48,544 nucleotides of DNA from Bacteroidales bacterium (GTDB lineage Bacteria > Bacteroidota > Bacteroidia > Bacteroidales > UBA932). The notes beneath the pieces are model-generated. The model saw only the letters and a list, made by a program, of their open reading frames with translations. It was not told the DNA's origin and made no database searches. Shown piece after piece: positions 26,266 through 34,796 of the stretch (the stretch's first letter is position 1; each line of letters starts with the position of its first letter). The stretch is taken from contig JAFVDC010000091.1 of NCBI GenBank assembly GCA_017478685.1, forward strand, positions 1-48,544. The letters are read 5' to 3'. The position numbers and the translations under genes are program-made.

Positions 26266-28239
26266 ATGAGGAAAAACCCTTTAATATGGCTTTTATTTGC
26301 CCTGAGCCTTTCCGGTTGTGTTGCCTTGGATTCTTTGCAATCGCCGGAAGTCTTTGTCTCTGAAGGGGAGGAGTTTAGCCTTCCGTTTTCCCTGGCCGTT
26401 GGCAGCGGCGCAGGTCCTGCCACAAAAATGACACAGGCCATAACCCAGGCCAGTGCCGATGAAGCCTCATTCAGGGGCATCAAAGAAATTTACGCCATCC
26501 CTTTCAGAAAGGCCGGAACTGTAATCGGCACAGACCAGAGAATCGGCCCCAATCTTGAGCTTCCCCAGCTGGGAATACCTGCAACATTTGGGGAATCGGC
26601 CAATAACGGGGATTTTACCGGCCTTGTGCGCTCCAACAACTCCCATCTTTACAAGAATGTTTATATGCGCCGCGGGACAGCCTCTATGCTTGTCTACGGG
26701 CAGGCGGTGGATGAGACCGTGAGCGTAACCCCGGATTCCGTGGCGTTCAAGCGCCGTAACGGGGTTCTCCGTTCCCACAATCTCCAGAAGGCCGATTACC
26801 CCGCTGCAATCAACTTCACCCTTGAGCCTTTTGTAACATCGGATAACGAAGCGTCTTTCAATGGGGTTATCGGCGGACTTCTTACGTATCTCAACAGCAT
26901 TGCTGCGGCAACTGTGTCACAGACGGGGTATAGACGCAACTCTGCATACCAGACAACATGGACCTATTTATGGTCCCAGCCTTCGCAATACAGCAATTAT
27001 GCGGATCTGAAAAACGCATTTGACTTTTTTACTGCAGACGGCGTTGGATTCTCGGCCGGAACATCAGGCATAAACCAGATGCTCACCACGCTGTACAACC
27101 GAATGTACAGTATGGCTAATGATGACTCTGCTGGTGGCGATGATTATCGGCTGACATATTATACCAGAGCTAACACCACCAACACAACTTATAGGCGTTA
27201 TTATTACTACGTCTACCAGCTTGCCCGCCAGATACGTTCACTCATAAACAATTCCACGTACGTAACCCTCTCGGGTTCCGGATCAAGTGTTACAGTAACC
27301 CTCAAGGACGATTATGCGTCTTTCCCCGACAAGTTTGGGGTGCCGGCCGGCAGCGTTGCCATCCAGTGGAACGGGACGCAGTTTGTGCAGCAGACTCCGG
27401 CTACCGGAAGCGCCCTGGCGCCGGTGAGTTCCTACTGCTATCCTCCCAGCCTTTGGTATATGACAAACAGTACGCTCAGGACTTCGGATGATGCCGATAT
27501 CACGGAGGAATACAAGAGCGCAAATACCACCTGGGATTCCATCTTCAGCCAGTATACGTATTCAAGCACCGTTATCCCCGGGGCAGAGTCCGTGGCGCTG
27601 AAAGAACCGTTACAGTATGGTGTGGCCATGCTGGAGGTGAACCTGAACAATGCGGTGTCGCCGGGCGGAACGCAGTTCCTCCTTGACAGCAAGGCCACTT
27701 CCATTGACGTTAGAAACAGCAATTATCCGCTCACAGGAATTATCATAGGGGAGCAGAAGAACCAGGAATTTGACTTTAAACCCCTGCTGGAAGGCCTCAG
27801 CAGTTATGTCTATGACTGTGAAGTCTATGACGGAAGTACTCCCAAGGCTTATATCGCGGGGGCATCGGCCGGCCTCACTTTCAAACCCATCCACACTCTG
27901 GTTGTACAAACTGAGGATGCCGATGACGTGCATATAGCCCTGGAATTCCAGAATAACAGCGGGGCCGATTTCTATGGGGTAAACAGCAACAGAATTGCCG
28001 CAGGCTCAAAGTTTTACCTCATAGCAACCCTTAAGTATTCAGAGGCTGTGAACAGCACCGGCGAAGACCTTCCTGCCGTGTTTGTGCATGACCATACTAC
28101 CAAGGTTACATTCAGCGTGAACAGCCTTGCAAAGGCATATAACACTATTCCGGAACTCAGGGACCCGCAGCTTGAGATAGGTGTGGTTACTGAGATGGAA
28201 TGGATACAGGTTACGCCATCGGAAGTTCCAATGTATTAG
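26266..28239 (+). CDS. Fimbrillin-like lipoprotein, paralogue of the operon 2 major subunit
   Basis: A 657-residue lipoprotein with lipobox C18 (LSGC) and maturation-type motif PATKMT at K54. It is homologous to the 736-residue protein at 22993-25203 along much of its length: SFRGI, LEFQNNSGADFYG with FYLIATLK, and AYNTIPELRDPQLEIGV match the corresponding stretches. The middle (about 220-310) differs and is Tyr/Thr/Asn-rich. It is translated without gap after the Mfa2-like anchor. By position it resembles the minor subunits (Mfa3-Mfa5) of the mfa operon. Accessory or tip-proximal function is inference. Confidence 0.75.
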   Translation: MRKNPLIWLLFALSLSGCVALDSLQSPEVFVSEGEEFSLPFSLAVGSGAGPATKMTQAITQASADEASFRGIKEIYAIPFRKAGTVIGTDQRIGPNLELPQLGIPATFGESANNGDFTGLVRSNNSHLYKNVYMRRGTASMLVYGQAVDETVSVTPDSVAFKRRNGVLRSHNLQKADYPAAINFTLEPFVTSDNEASFNGVIGGLLTYLNSIAAATVSQTGYRRNSAYQTTWTYLWSQPSQYSNYADLKNAFDFFTADGVGFSAGTSGINQMLTTLYNRMYSMANDDSAGGDDYRLTYYTRANTTNTTYRRYYYYVYQLARQIRSLINNSTYVTLSGSGSSVTVTLKDDYASFPDKFGVPAGSVAIQWNGTQFVQQTPATGSALAPVSSYCYPPSLWYMTNSTLRTSDDADITEEYKSANTTWDSIFSQYTYSSTVIPGAESVALKEPLQYGVAMLEVNLNNAVSPGGTQFLLDSKATSIDVRNSNYPLTGIIIGEQKNQEFDFKPLLEGLSSYVYDCEVYDGSTPKAYIAGASAGLTFKPIHTLVVQTEDADDVHIALEFQNNSGADFYGVNSNRIAAGSKFYLIATLKYSEAVNSTGEDLPAVFVHDHTTKVTFSVNSLAKAYNTIPELRDPQLEIGVVTEMEWIQVTPSEVPMY

Positions 28240-28242
28240 GGG

Positions 28243-29973
28243 ATGAAAGTACGCGTTGGCATATCAATCATACTGCTTGCAGCCGCCGCAATGGCGCTTG
28301 CAGGATGCCTTCGTGACCCCCTTACGTATCGTATTGAAAGGGGAGATCTTAATGTGAGGGTGTATATCCCCGACGCTACGGTTACCAAGGCCGAGACAGG
28401 GCTTGAAGCGGCCGTGAATGATGAGAGGATTGTTTCCACCCTTCAGATTTGGGTGTACAGGGCAGGCGGCACAGACGCTTCCTCCCTTGTGGGATACAGG
28501 ATGCTGGACGGGGATGCCCTTGCCTCCACCGGCCTTAACGCCGGCTATGAAGCCCGTTTTACAATTCCGGTGGATGCCGATTTTGTGGAATCCCGGCCAA
28601 ACGTTGATGTTTATGCCCTTGTAAACGCCAAGAGCGCAGGTTTTACCATTGATAAATTCCCCTATGCATCCGGAGACTGGTCCAAGGTGAACCCTTCAGA
28701 TTTACGGGACTTTGTGATTGAGGGAGACTTTTTTGGAGTGTCTTCGCTTACTTCCACGGTTCCCTCCGATGGCCTTCCCATGGCCGGCCTTGCTACAAGC
28801 CAGGCTGTAACGGGGGATTTCCCGGTCCTTAGCATATCAACAGTTACTGTTACCCGTCTGGTTTCCAAGCTCCGCTTTGTATTTTGCCAGATGACGGATG
28901 AGGGTACTCCGGTGGATGAATTCCATATCACGGGGATATCCCTGAGCGGGCAAATCGGCCAAAAAGAAAGGCTTTTCACAGAGCTCACTTACGACAGCTC
29001 CGGCTACGATGCCCTGAGCAAGACCTATCCCGCCGACGGTGCCCTTCCATCACTTGCCAATAATCCCGCCCCGGGGGATTACCTTTATCAGACAGGCATG
29101 ACCGCCCAGGAGTATGACAACCTCATAAGGGGCGGTGTGAGCTCCGGTGTACTCACCCAGTGGGGGCTCACATACCTCAGGGAAAGCGACAAAAAGCTTA
29201 CGGGTACAATCCAGTATACGGCCGGCACCGGAGCCACCATGCGAACCAAAGAGGCTACTTTTACCCTGGATGCCGAAGGAGACTTTGCCCGCAACCACAG
29301 CTGGACCATTTACGGCTATTTCATTGGCGGACGCCTGGTGGTTCAGCCCACTGTACTGCCTTGGATAGCCGGTAACGACAGATACACCTTCAAGACAGAA
29401 GGAAGCACTGAGTTTAAATATGAGAAGCCCTGGCTGCGCTACGACATTGACCGTATGTCCTGGACCTGGAACGACACCTGGCTGGTGGTTGCCTATGGTT
29501 ATGAAGGCGGCGGCACGGTTGGCAAACCCTTGTATTCTCCTATGTTTACGCTGGAAACTATCAATGCCAATGACCTTACCCTGCAGCTTAACCACGACCA
29601 TTTTATTCTGGTCAGGATGGTTGAATCCCTGGACGGACTAGGCAATCTTGTTGTTTCATACTCTCAGCACGGGCAGAGCTTTGTGATTCCGGGGTCATCT
29701 GAGAAGCAGGTTACAAACTTCTACGTGGTGCCTGTCAGTGACGCTGTAATGGCCGATCCTTATGTGAAGGTATTCCTGACAGAGATGCACAGCGGAGACG
29801 GCCTGCCGCCCCAGAATATCCCGTTCAACCACAATCTGCCTGGTGACGAGGACCATACGTCAATTCTGATTTACAATCCGGGACGTGCAGAGTATATTGC
29901 AAATATGAATATTCACAAGGATGGGTCCAGCAACGAGCAGCCCAACCAATACTGGCTTGAGGAGGAAGGATAA
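28243..29973 (+). CDS. Fimbrial subunit-like lipoprotein
   Basis: A 576-residue lipoprotein with lipobox C22 (LAGC) and maturation-type motif VTKAET at K49. The N-terminal domain has the layout of FimA/Mfa-type subunits: STLQIWVYRAGG, then NVDVYALVNAK, then VTVTRLVSKLRFVF. The last 190 residues, after VQPTVLPWIAGNDRY, form a separate Trp/Tyr-rich beta region ending in repeated NQYWLEEEG-like acidic sequence. It starts 3 nt after the previous stop and its TAA shares a base with the next ATG (TAATG), so it is tightly coupled to the tip-candidate gene. Confidence 0.78.
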   Translation: MKVRVGISIILLAAAAMALAGCLRDPLTYRIERGDLNVRVYIPDATVTKAETGLEAAVNDERIVSTLQIWVYRAGGTDASSLVGYRMLDGDALASTGLNAGYEARFTIPVDADFVESRPNVDVYALVNAKSAGFTIDKFPYASGDWSKVNPSDLRDFVIEGDFFGVSSLTSTVPSDGLPMAGLATSQAVTGDFPVLSISTVTVTRLVSKLRFVFCQMTDEGTPVDEFHITGISLSGQIGQKERLFTELTYDSSGYDALSKTYPADGALPSLANNPAPGDYLYQTGMTAQEYDNLIRGGVSSGVLTQWGLTYLRESDKKLTGTIQYTAGTGATMRTKEATFTLDAEGDFARNHSWTIYGYFIGGRLVVQPTVLPWIAGNDRYTFKTEGSTEFKYEKPWLRYDIDRMSWTWNDTWLVVAYGYEGGGTVGKPLYSPMFTLETINANDLTLQLNHDHFILVRMVESLDGLGNLVVSYSQHGQSFVIPGSSEKQVTNFYVVPVSDAVMADPYVKVFLTEMHSGDGLPPQNIPFNHNLPGDEDHTSILIYNPGRAEYIANMNIHKDGSSNEQPNQYWLEEEG

Positions 29974-32438
29974 TGAGAAAAGTAGCCAAATATGCACTGA
30001 TGATATCGGCCTCGCTGGTGGTCTTTTCCGCCTGCGTAAGCGAAGTTGCGCCTTCGGAAAACAGGGATTCCAGGCCTTTCCTTTCCGTCCTTCCTGGTAT
30101 TTTTGACGGTGAAAAGACCAAGGTTGCCGATACCGATGACGGTATTAAGAAGGGAGACCTTGTGGATGCGCGGGACGAACTCCGTGAGAACTTCTTTGGC
30201 TCCCTGGATGTTTTTGTAAAGCGTCAGGATGCCGCCGAAAGTGCCGCCTGGTTCAGGCAGTATCACCTTAATGCCGGTGATGCGGGCGTAGTGATAGACA
30301 CGGAGAAATATGACTCCGAGAGCCTTCTCAACGAGGCCAAGCAGCTTCTTGCAAGCAACTGGGCCGAACAAGGCTATGAGATGGGCGTGCCTTACGATAT
30401 CTATGTGACGGCCAACAATCCCCATACGGCAGCGGCATCGGCGCCGGCAAGTCTCCAGGCCCTGAAGGCCCTACAGACCAATTCTACAGACATTTACAGG
30501 TATTACCTTACCTATACGCCGCCCGAAACTGACCCCATTTATTACTCCAACTGCATGTACTCGGAGAAGAAGAACTTCCTGATGGACGGTAAGATTGAGG
30601 GATGGCAGGTAGATCCTTCCACCTCCGAGCAGGTGTTTGACGTGGATCTCAAGCGGGCGGCGGCAAAGATTATAATGACAGTGAAGTTCAGCGACGACAA
30701 AACCATTCCAATGGCGCCGGAACCCACTCCGTCAAATCCCAATCCCGAGCCTCAGAAAGATGCCCAGGGGCGTGTGATTTACGGGTCTGTTCAGGAGTAC
30801 ATGGCATTTGTGGGCCGAACTGCCGGTGTTCCCAGATGGAAAGCCGTGAATTTCAATCTCAACGGCTCCGACATTGCTTATGACGGGGATACGCTTCCAT
30901 CGGACGGCTCTCTTCTTACCCTGGACAGCAACTTTACTCCATTCCAGGAGGGTACAGATCCGGACAATACCAATAACACGTTTGCTCTTGTCACATATAC
31001 ATACTCCGTGGACTGGAGTTCTGACAAAAGCCGCACCCCGTATATCCTGCTCTCCGTTTTCTATACCAGGGATGCCGACGGTGACCAGCTCCGAAGCTAT
31101 TATCGTATCCCGGTGTGCGACGAGTCTGTGGTGTCTTCACTTGACCGTAACAACGTGTACATTGTGGATGTGGAAATAGCTTCCCTGGGCTCTTCCAACG
31201 AATCCTTCGATGCCCAGGACGAGGAACTTAGGATTGAGTACCACGTAATTCCCTGGACAGAAACCAACATGAGCCAGGAGGCTACAACGGTAAAGATCTC
31301 AGACACCAAGTATCTTACGGTTCTTCCCACGGAATACGTTCTCAAAGGAAACGACACCCAGAGCGTAGAAATGCTTTGGTACGCATCAGTCTCTCTGGAT
31401 GACGGCCGGATTGTTGACATAGACCCTTCGTCCCTCAGTGTGTCGTACGTTAATTACCTTGGCAATACTGTGGACATAAAAGGAACCGTCACAAAGCAGG
31501 TGAGAAATGACGGCGGCACCCTGGTTACGGCTACGGATGCAAATACGGACGGTAAGAGAGATATTGTTATAACGGCAACGGCCCCCAATGATGCTACCGC
31601 CAAAGGCGAGAAAGTTACAATCACGTTAACTCCCAACGGGCTTATCAAAGTGGAATCCGAAGCCCTTGCCAGCCGCGCCGTAAAGGACATTTCCTTTACC
31701 GTTTACCTCAAAAAGGCTACCGGTGTAGAGCCTGTCACCATTACTGTACGCCACTTCCCGCTGGACAACATCCAGTCCTTCACCGGCAGCTGGTCGTCAA
31801 AATGGAATGGGGCGTCAAAAACAAATCCGTCCACTGGAAGTTGGGTGGACTGGGAAAACCATTCCGGTGGTACAAACTATGACAATATTGGCTTTTACGC
31901 CAAAGTTTACACGGACGGATTTGCGCACAGGATTGAAACCGACGGTTCATCTACGACGGCACAGAATTTTTCTAATCTTACGAATCCGCAGATGTATGTT
32001 ATCCAGCTTACATCTACAAGTGACGAATATGCAATAGGAAGGCCGGTACTGGATGGTAATTACCAGTCTCAGGACAATGTGTGCTCCCCGGCATTCATGA
32101 TTGCATCACAGCTTGGTGCTACTACCGGCGGTTCTTATACTGCAGCCACAGCCGCAGAGCATTGCGGAACGTATATGGAAGTGGGGACAGACGGAACCAG
32201 ATACGTTGGTTGGCGCCTTCCTACAAAGGCCGAGATTGAAACCATTATCAAGTACCAGACAGAAGGCGCTGCAAGTTATTCGGTGACAATGGTCAGGGTT
32301 CTTGCCGGCCGCTATTACTGGGCTCTGGATGGTAACAGATATGAGGCCTATGCTTCGGGTACCAACAGTACATTTACCCGTTGCGTACGTGACCTTACCA
32401 TGGAGGAAGTTAATAAGCTTAACAGAACAACCGACTGA
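29973..32438 (+). CDS. Pilus lipoprotein with C-terminal WRLPTKAE module (tip-adhesin candidate)
   Basis: An 821-residue lipoprotein with lipobox C21 (FSAC) and maturation-type motif EKTKVAD at K50. The N-terminal half is fimbrillin/DUF4906-like, with a proline-rich insert PEPTPSNPNPEPQ near residue 250. Ig-like beta segments follow. The C-terminal module (about 690-815) carries GWRLPTKAEIETI, RYYWALDGNRYEAY and TRCVRDL, the same signature as the protein at 4516-6678. That module resembles C-type-lectin-like Fib_succ_major/DUF1566 domains, which makes ligand binding at the fibre tip plausible. It is followed after 2 nt by a DUF4906-like gene, the same pairing as in operon 1. Confidence 0.78.
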   Translation: MRKVAKYALMISASLVVFSACVSEVAPSENRDSRPFLSVLPGIFDGEKTKVADTDDGIKKGDLVDARDELRENFFGSLDVFVKRQDAAESAAWFRQYHLNAGDAGVVIDTEKYDSESLLNEAKQLLASNWAEQGYEMGVPYDIYVTANNPHTAAASAPASLQALKALQTNSTDIYRYYLTYTPPETDPIYYSNCMYSEKKNFLMDGKIEGWQVDPSTSEQVFDVDLKRAAAKIIMTVKFSDDKTIPMAPEPTPSNPNPEPQKDAQGRVIYGSVQEYMAFVGRTAGVPRWKAVNFNLNGSDIAYDGDTLPSDGSLLTLDSNFTPFQEGTDPDNTNNTFALVTYTYSVDWSSDKSRTPYILLSVFYTRDADGDQLRSYYRIPVCDESVVSSLDRNNVYIVDVEIASLGSSNESFDAQDEELRIEYHVIPWTETNMSQEATTVKISDTKYLTVLPTEYVLKGNDTQSVEMLWYASVSLDDGRIVDIDPSSLSVSYVNYLGNTVDIKGTVTKQVRNDGGTLVTATDANTDGKRDIVITATAPNDATAKGEKVTITLTPNGLIKVESEALASRAVKDISFTVYLKKATGVEPVTITVRHFPLDNIQSFTGSWSSKWNGASKTNPSTGSWVDWENHSGGTNYDNIGFYAKVYTDGFAHRIETDGSSTTAQNFSNLTNPQMYVIQLTSTSDEYAIGRPVLDGNYQSQDNVCSPAFMIASQLGATTGGSYTAATAAEHCGTYMEVGTDGTRYVGWRLPTKAEIETIIKYQTEGAASYSVTMVRVLAGRYYWALDGNRYEAYASGTNSTFTRCVRDLTMEEVNKLNRTTD

Positions 32439-32440
32439 TA

Positions 32441-34720
32441 ATGAAGCGATTCTCATACATATTAGCCATATTTGCGGTTGTTGGCCTTGCTTCCTGCATG
32501 AGGGAGGAGGCGGTATCGGGGTATAAGGGCGTTTCGGCAAGCCTTGTTAAGGAACTTGGCCTGGATGAGCCCGATATGCCTGTGCGCCTTGGTTTTGACC
32601 TTCCAGGAGAAAAGATCTCCTTCTCCACAAAAGCCAGCGTTGTGGGAGGAACCGAAGACCCCTCAGACTATATCAAAACCCTGTATCTTGTATGTTTTAC
32701 CCGCGAAGGCATTTATCTTGGCTGGCGCAAGGCTGTCCTGATAGGTACGGAGAGGGTTTTCACGCATGATGGCCTTTCTTGCCAGGGACGAGATCTTTTT
32801 GAGGGAACGGTGCCGTCCCGTACGGCACGTATTCACTTTGTTGGGAATGTAGGAATCGGCCTTGCAGAGGGCTATGCGCCCACAAACATCCCCGGAAATG
32901 ACCAGATTGGCGGCAATGAGAACACCCTTATAAAATCGGCCAAAATGACCGTAAGCGCTGCTGAAGACCGTACCATCTGCTACTGGGGTTTCCACGGAGA
33001 GAATAGTTCCGAGGACATGAAAACATGGCTGTCGCTGGCCACCACGGACCCCGTGACAGGCACTGTCACATATTCAAAGCTTCCCGGACACAATATTCAC
33101 ATGGTCAGGGACCGCGCCAGGGTGGACTTTGGTTATATGCTGGATTTCAAGCGATCTGCCCAGGATGTTGAAAACGGAAAACAAGTTACGGTAAACGGTA
33201 CATCTTATACTGTTACAGACGGTTATATCACTATTGACGGCCGTCAGTACAGTATGGAAAAGAATGTTACGGATTACGAGATTCTGTCCATCCACTGGAT
33301 ACTTTCCAACGGCCTTGACAAGGGGTATCTGGCTCCATATCACGACGAAAACCAGGATGACCACTTTGACGGGTACTTTGATGCTTCCTCCTCTCCGGCA
33401 CTGAAGGAAGACCGCCTTACGCAGTATGACAAGGCCGATGCCAGCCGTTATACCGCTACGGAGGAGGACATGATTCAGATTTATGACGGGACAAATTCCA
33501 TTGATTCGCCGCTGTTCCTGTTTGAGGACGAGAATCTGGAAAGCAATCCGCCCAAGATTATCCTGAAGGTTGTTTATCAGATTGATGACCAGGCCCTGCC
33601 CAAAACCAAGTATCATACACTGATGATGCTCAATGAGAGCCAGGAGCCGTGCAAGATTTACAGAAACCATAATTATATCCTGGACATATTCGGTATACCG
33701 TGGGAGGGACTTGGTTATGCTACTTTTGAAGATGCCGTGAATTCTGTCACGTACGCCAATAACCAGACTATAACAATCAGTGAGGAAGTTCCGGCCGTGA
33801 ACGATGGCCGTTACCAGCTTTCGGTGCTTGGAGAAACTTCCATCATATTCCAGGATCCTGCGCTTGAGTGCTCTACGCAAACCGTTTATTTTACCTACCA
33901 GTCAATGGTCGCCGATGAGAACACATCATCTGTTCATGCTTCCGATTTCAAGGCTTCATGGACTGAAGATGTCCGCTCCTCTTTTGCCGATCAAGACATT
34001 ACGGTGTCGGAGGTAAGCAATACCGGAAAGGTATTCAAGGGGGCCATTACTTTTACTCTTGGTACATCTATAAATTCGGCCTTGCAGGGTGGCCAGATTG
34101 AACTTAAAGACAAACTGACCGGTATGACTCGTTTCATTAACGTATATACCATAGACCAGTTCAATTACCTGCCTGAAGGGGCTTCAGAACTGGATCTTGT
34201 GGCTACCGGAGAGTCCCGTAACGTCAACGGCGTGTCCTGCCCCACGTATAAGATGGATGTAAGAATCCCTGGAGACTATCCTCTGGGCCTGTATCCCATT
34301 AAAATGCGCATGGCATCCATTACGCTTAATCCGTTCAAGGTGGAGCGGAGGTCGTCCGGCAATAATACTGTTGAAGAAACAGTAGATGACGTGGCCGTGG
34401 CCATGGGCGGCACTGAAAACGGCTCTGTGCTTGACGGTGAAACTCTTGCCGGAATGTCGTTTACTACGGATGCCGCAGATCGCCTCCAGTGGAATTATCA
34501 CGTCAGCGGCGATCCCTGGAACTTCTGGTTTGTGGATACAATCATAAGCAAGCCCACAATGATGGACGGCGGTGAAAGCGTTGAAGATACCAGAGACAAG
34601 GTATATACGTTCTATTTTGACGATATCCGTGGTCTAAGGGCAGCTGCAAACAGGCCAGAAAATGTAGGCTTGTTCTTTAAAATCAAGTATTTTGGGGATG
34701 CCGTGGCTGTAACACCGTAA
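32441..34720 (+). CDS. Large pilus-associated lipoprotein (DUF4906-like), last gene of operon 2
   Basis: A 759-residue lipoprotein with lipobox C19 (LASC) and a maturation-type motif FSTKASV at K64. Its N-terminal half has the fimbrillin-like pattern KTLYLVCFTREG, ARIHFVGNVG and IYRNHNYILDIFG. The second half consists of Ig-like beta segments ending in a domain with PLGLYPIKMRM. The same order occurs in the 933-residue protein at 1702-4503 (RVHLIANGPS, LRNFRYEIHIKK, then IFPLQFKVEV), so they are distant paralogues and both close their operons. A terminator follows 45 nt downstream. Confidence 0.75.
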   Translation: MKRFSYILAIFAVVGLASCMREEAVSGYKGVSASLVKELGLDEPDMPVRLGFDLPGEKISFSTKASVVGGTEDPSDYIKTLYLVCFTREGIYLGWRKAVLIGTERVFTHDGLSCQGRDLFEGTVPSRTARIHFVGNVGIGLAEGYAPTNIPGNDQIGGNENTLIKSAKMTVSAAEDRTICYWGFHGENSSEDMKTWLSLATTDPVTGTVTYSKLPGHNIHMVRDRARVDFGYMLDFKRSAQDVENGKQVTVNGTSYTVTDGYITIDGRQYSMEKNVTDYEILSIHWILSNGLDKGYLAPYHDENQDDHFDGYFDASSSPALKEDRLTQYDKADASRYTATEEDMIQIYDGTNSIDSPLFLFEDENLESNPPKIILKVVYQIDDQALPKTKYHTLMMLNESQEPCKIYRNHNYILDIFGIPWEGLGYATFEDAVNSVTYANNQTITISEEVPAVNDGRYQLSVLGETSIIFQDPALECSTQTVYFTYQSMVADENTSSVHASDFKASWTEDVRSSFADQDITVSEVSNTGKVFKGAITFTLGTSINSALQGGQIELKDKLTGMTRFINVYTIDQFNYLPEGASELDLVATGESRNVNGVSCPTYKMDVRIPGDYPLGLYPIKMRMASITLNPFKVERRSSGNNTVEETVDDVAVAMGGTENGSVLDGETLAGMSFTTDAADRLQWNYHVSGDPWNFWFVDTIISKPTMMDGGESVEDTRDKVYTFYFDDIRGLRAAANRPENVGLFFKIKYFGDAVAVTP

Positions 34721-34736
34721 ATTTTGCATTTTTATA

Positions 34737-34767
34737 TTTGGATGTTCCAAAAATTAAAGTAAATTTG
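34737..34767 (+). promoter_or_regulatory. Promoter embedded in the operon 2 terminator
   Basis: TTTG (34737-34740), 19 nt, then TAAATTTG (34760-34767) is a full Bacteroidota promoter. Its -7 element runs into the left arm of the terminator hairpin (34766-34775). RNA started about 7 nt downstream would lack most of that arm and so should escape termination. Confidence 0.65.
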
Positions 34768-34796
34768 CATATCTGGTATCAGATATGCATTTTTTT
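34766..34796 (+). terminator. Rho-independent terminator of the second pilus operon
   Basis: TGCATATCTG (34766-34775) and CAGATATGCA (34780-34789) form a perfect 10-bp stem with the loop GTAT, followed directly by seven T (34790-34796). It lies 45 nt after the last stop codon of operon 2. Confidence 0.88.

Noticed and set aside
34738..34794. Upstream extension of the propeller-AraC protein to a TTG at 34738
   Set aside because: The extension would be encoded by the promoter and the terminator hairpin, so it is non-coding.
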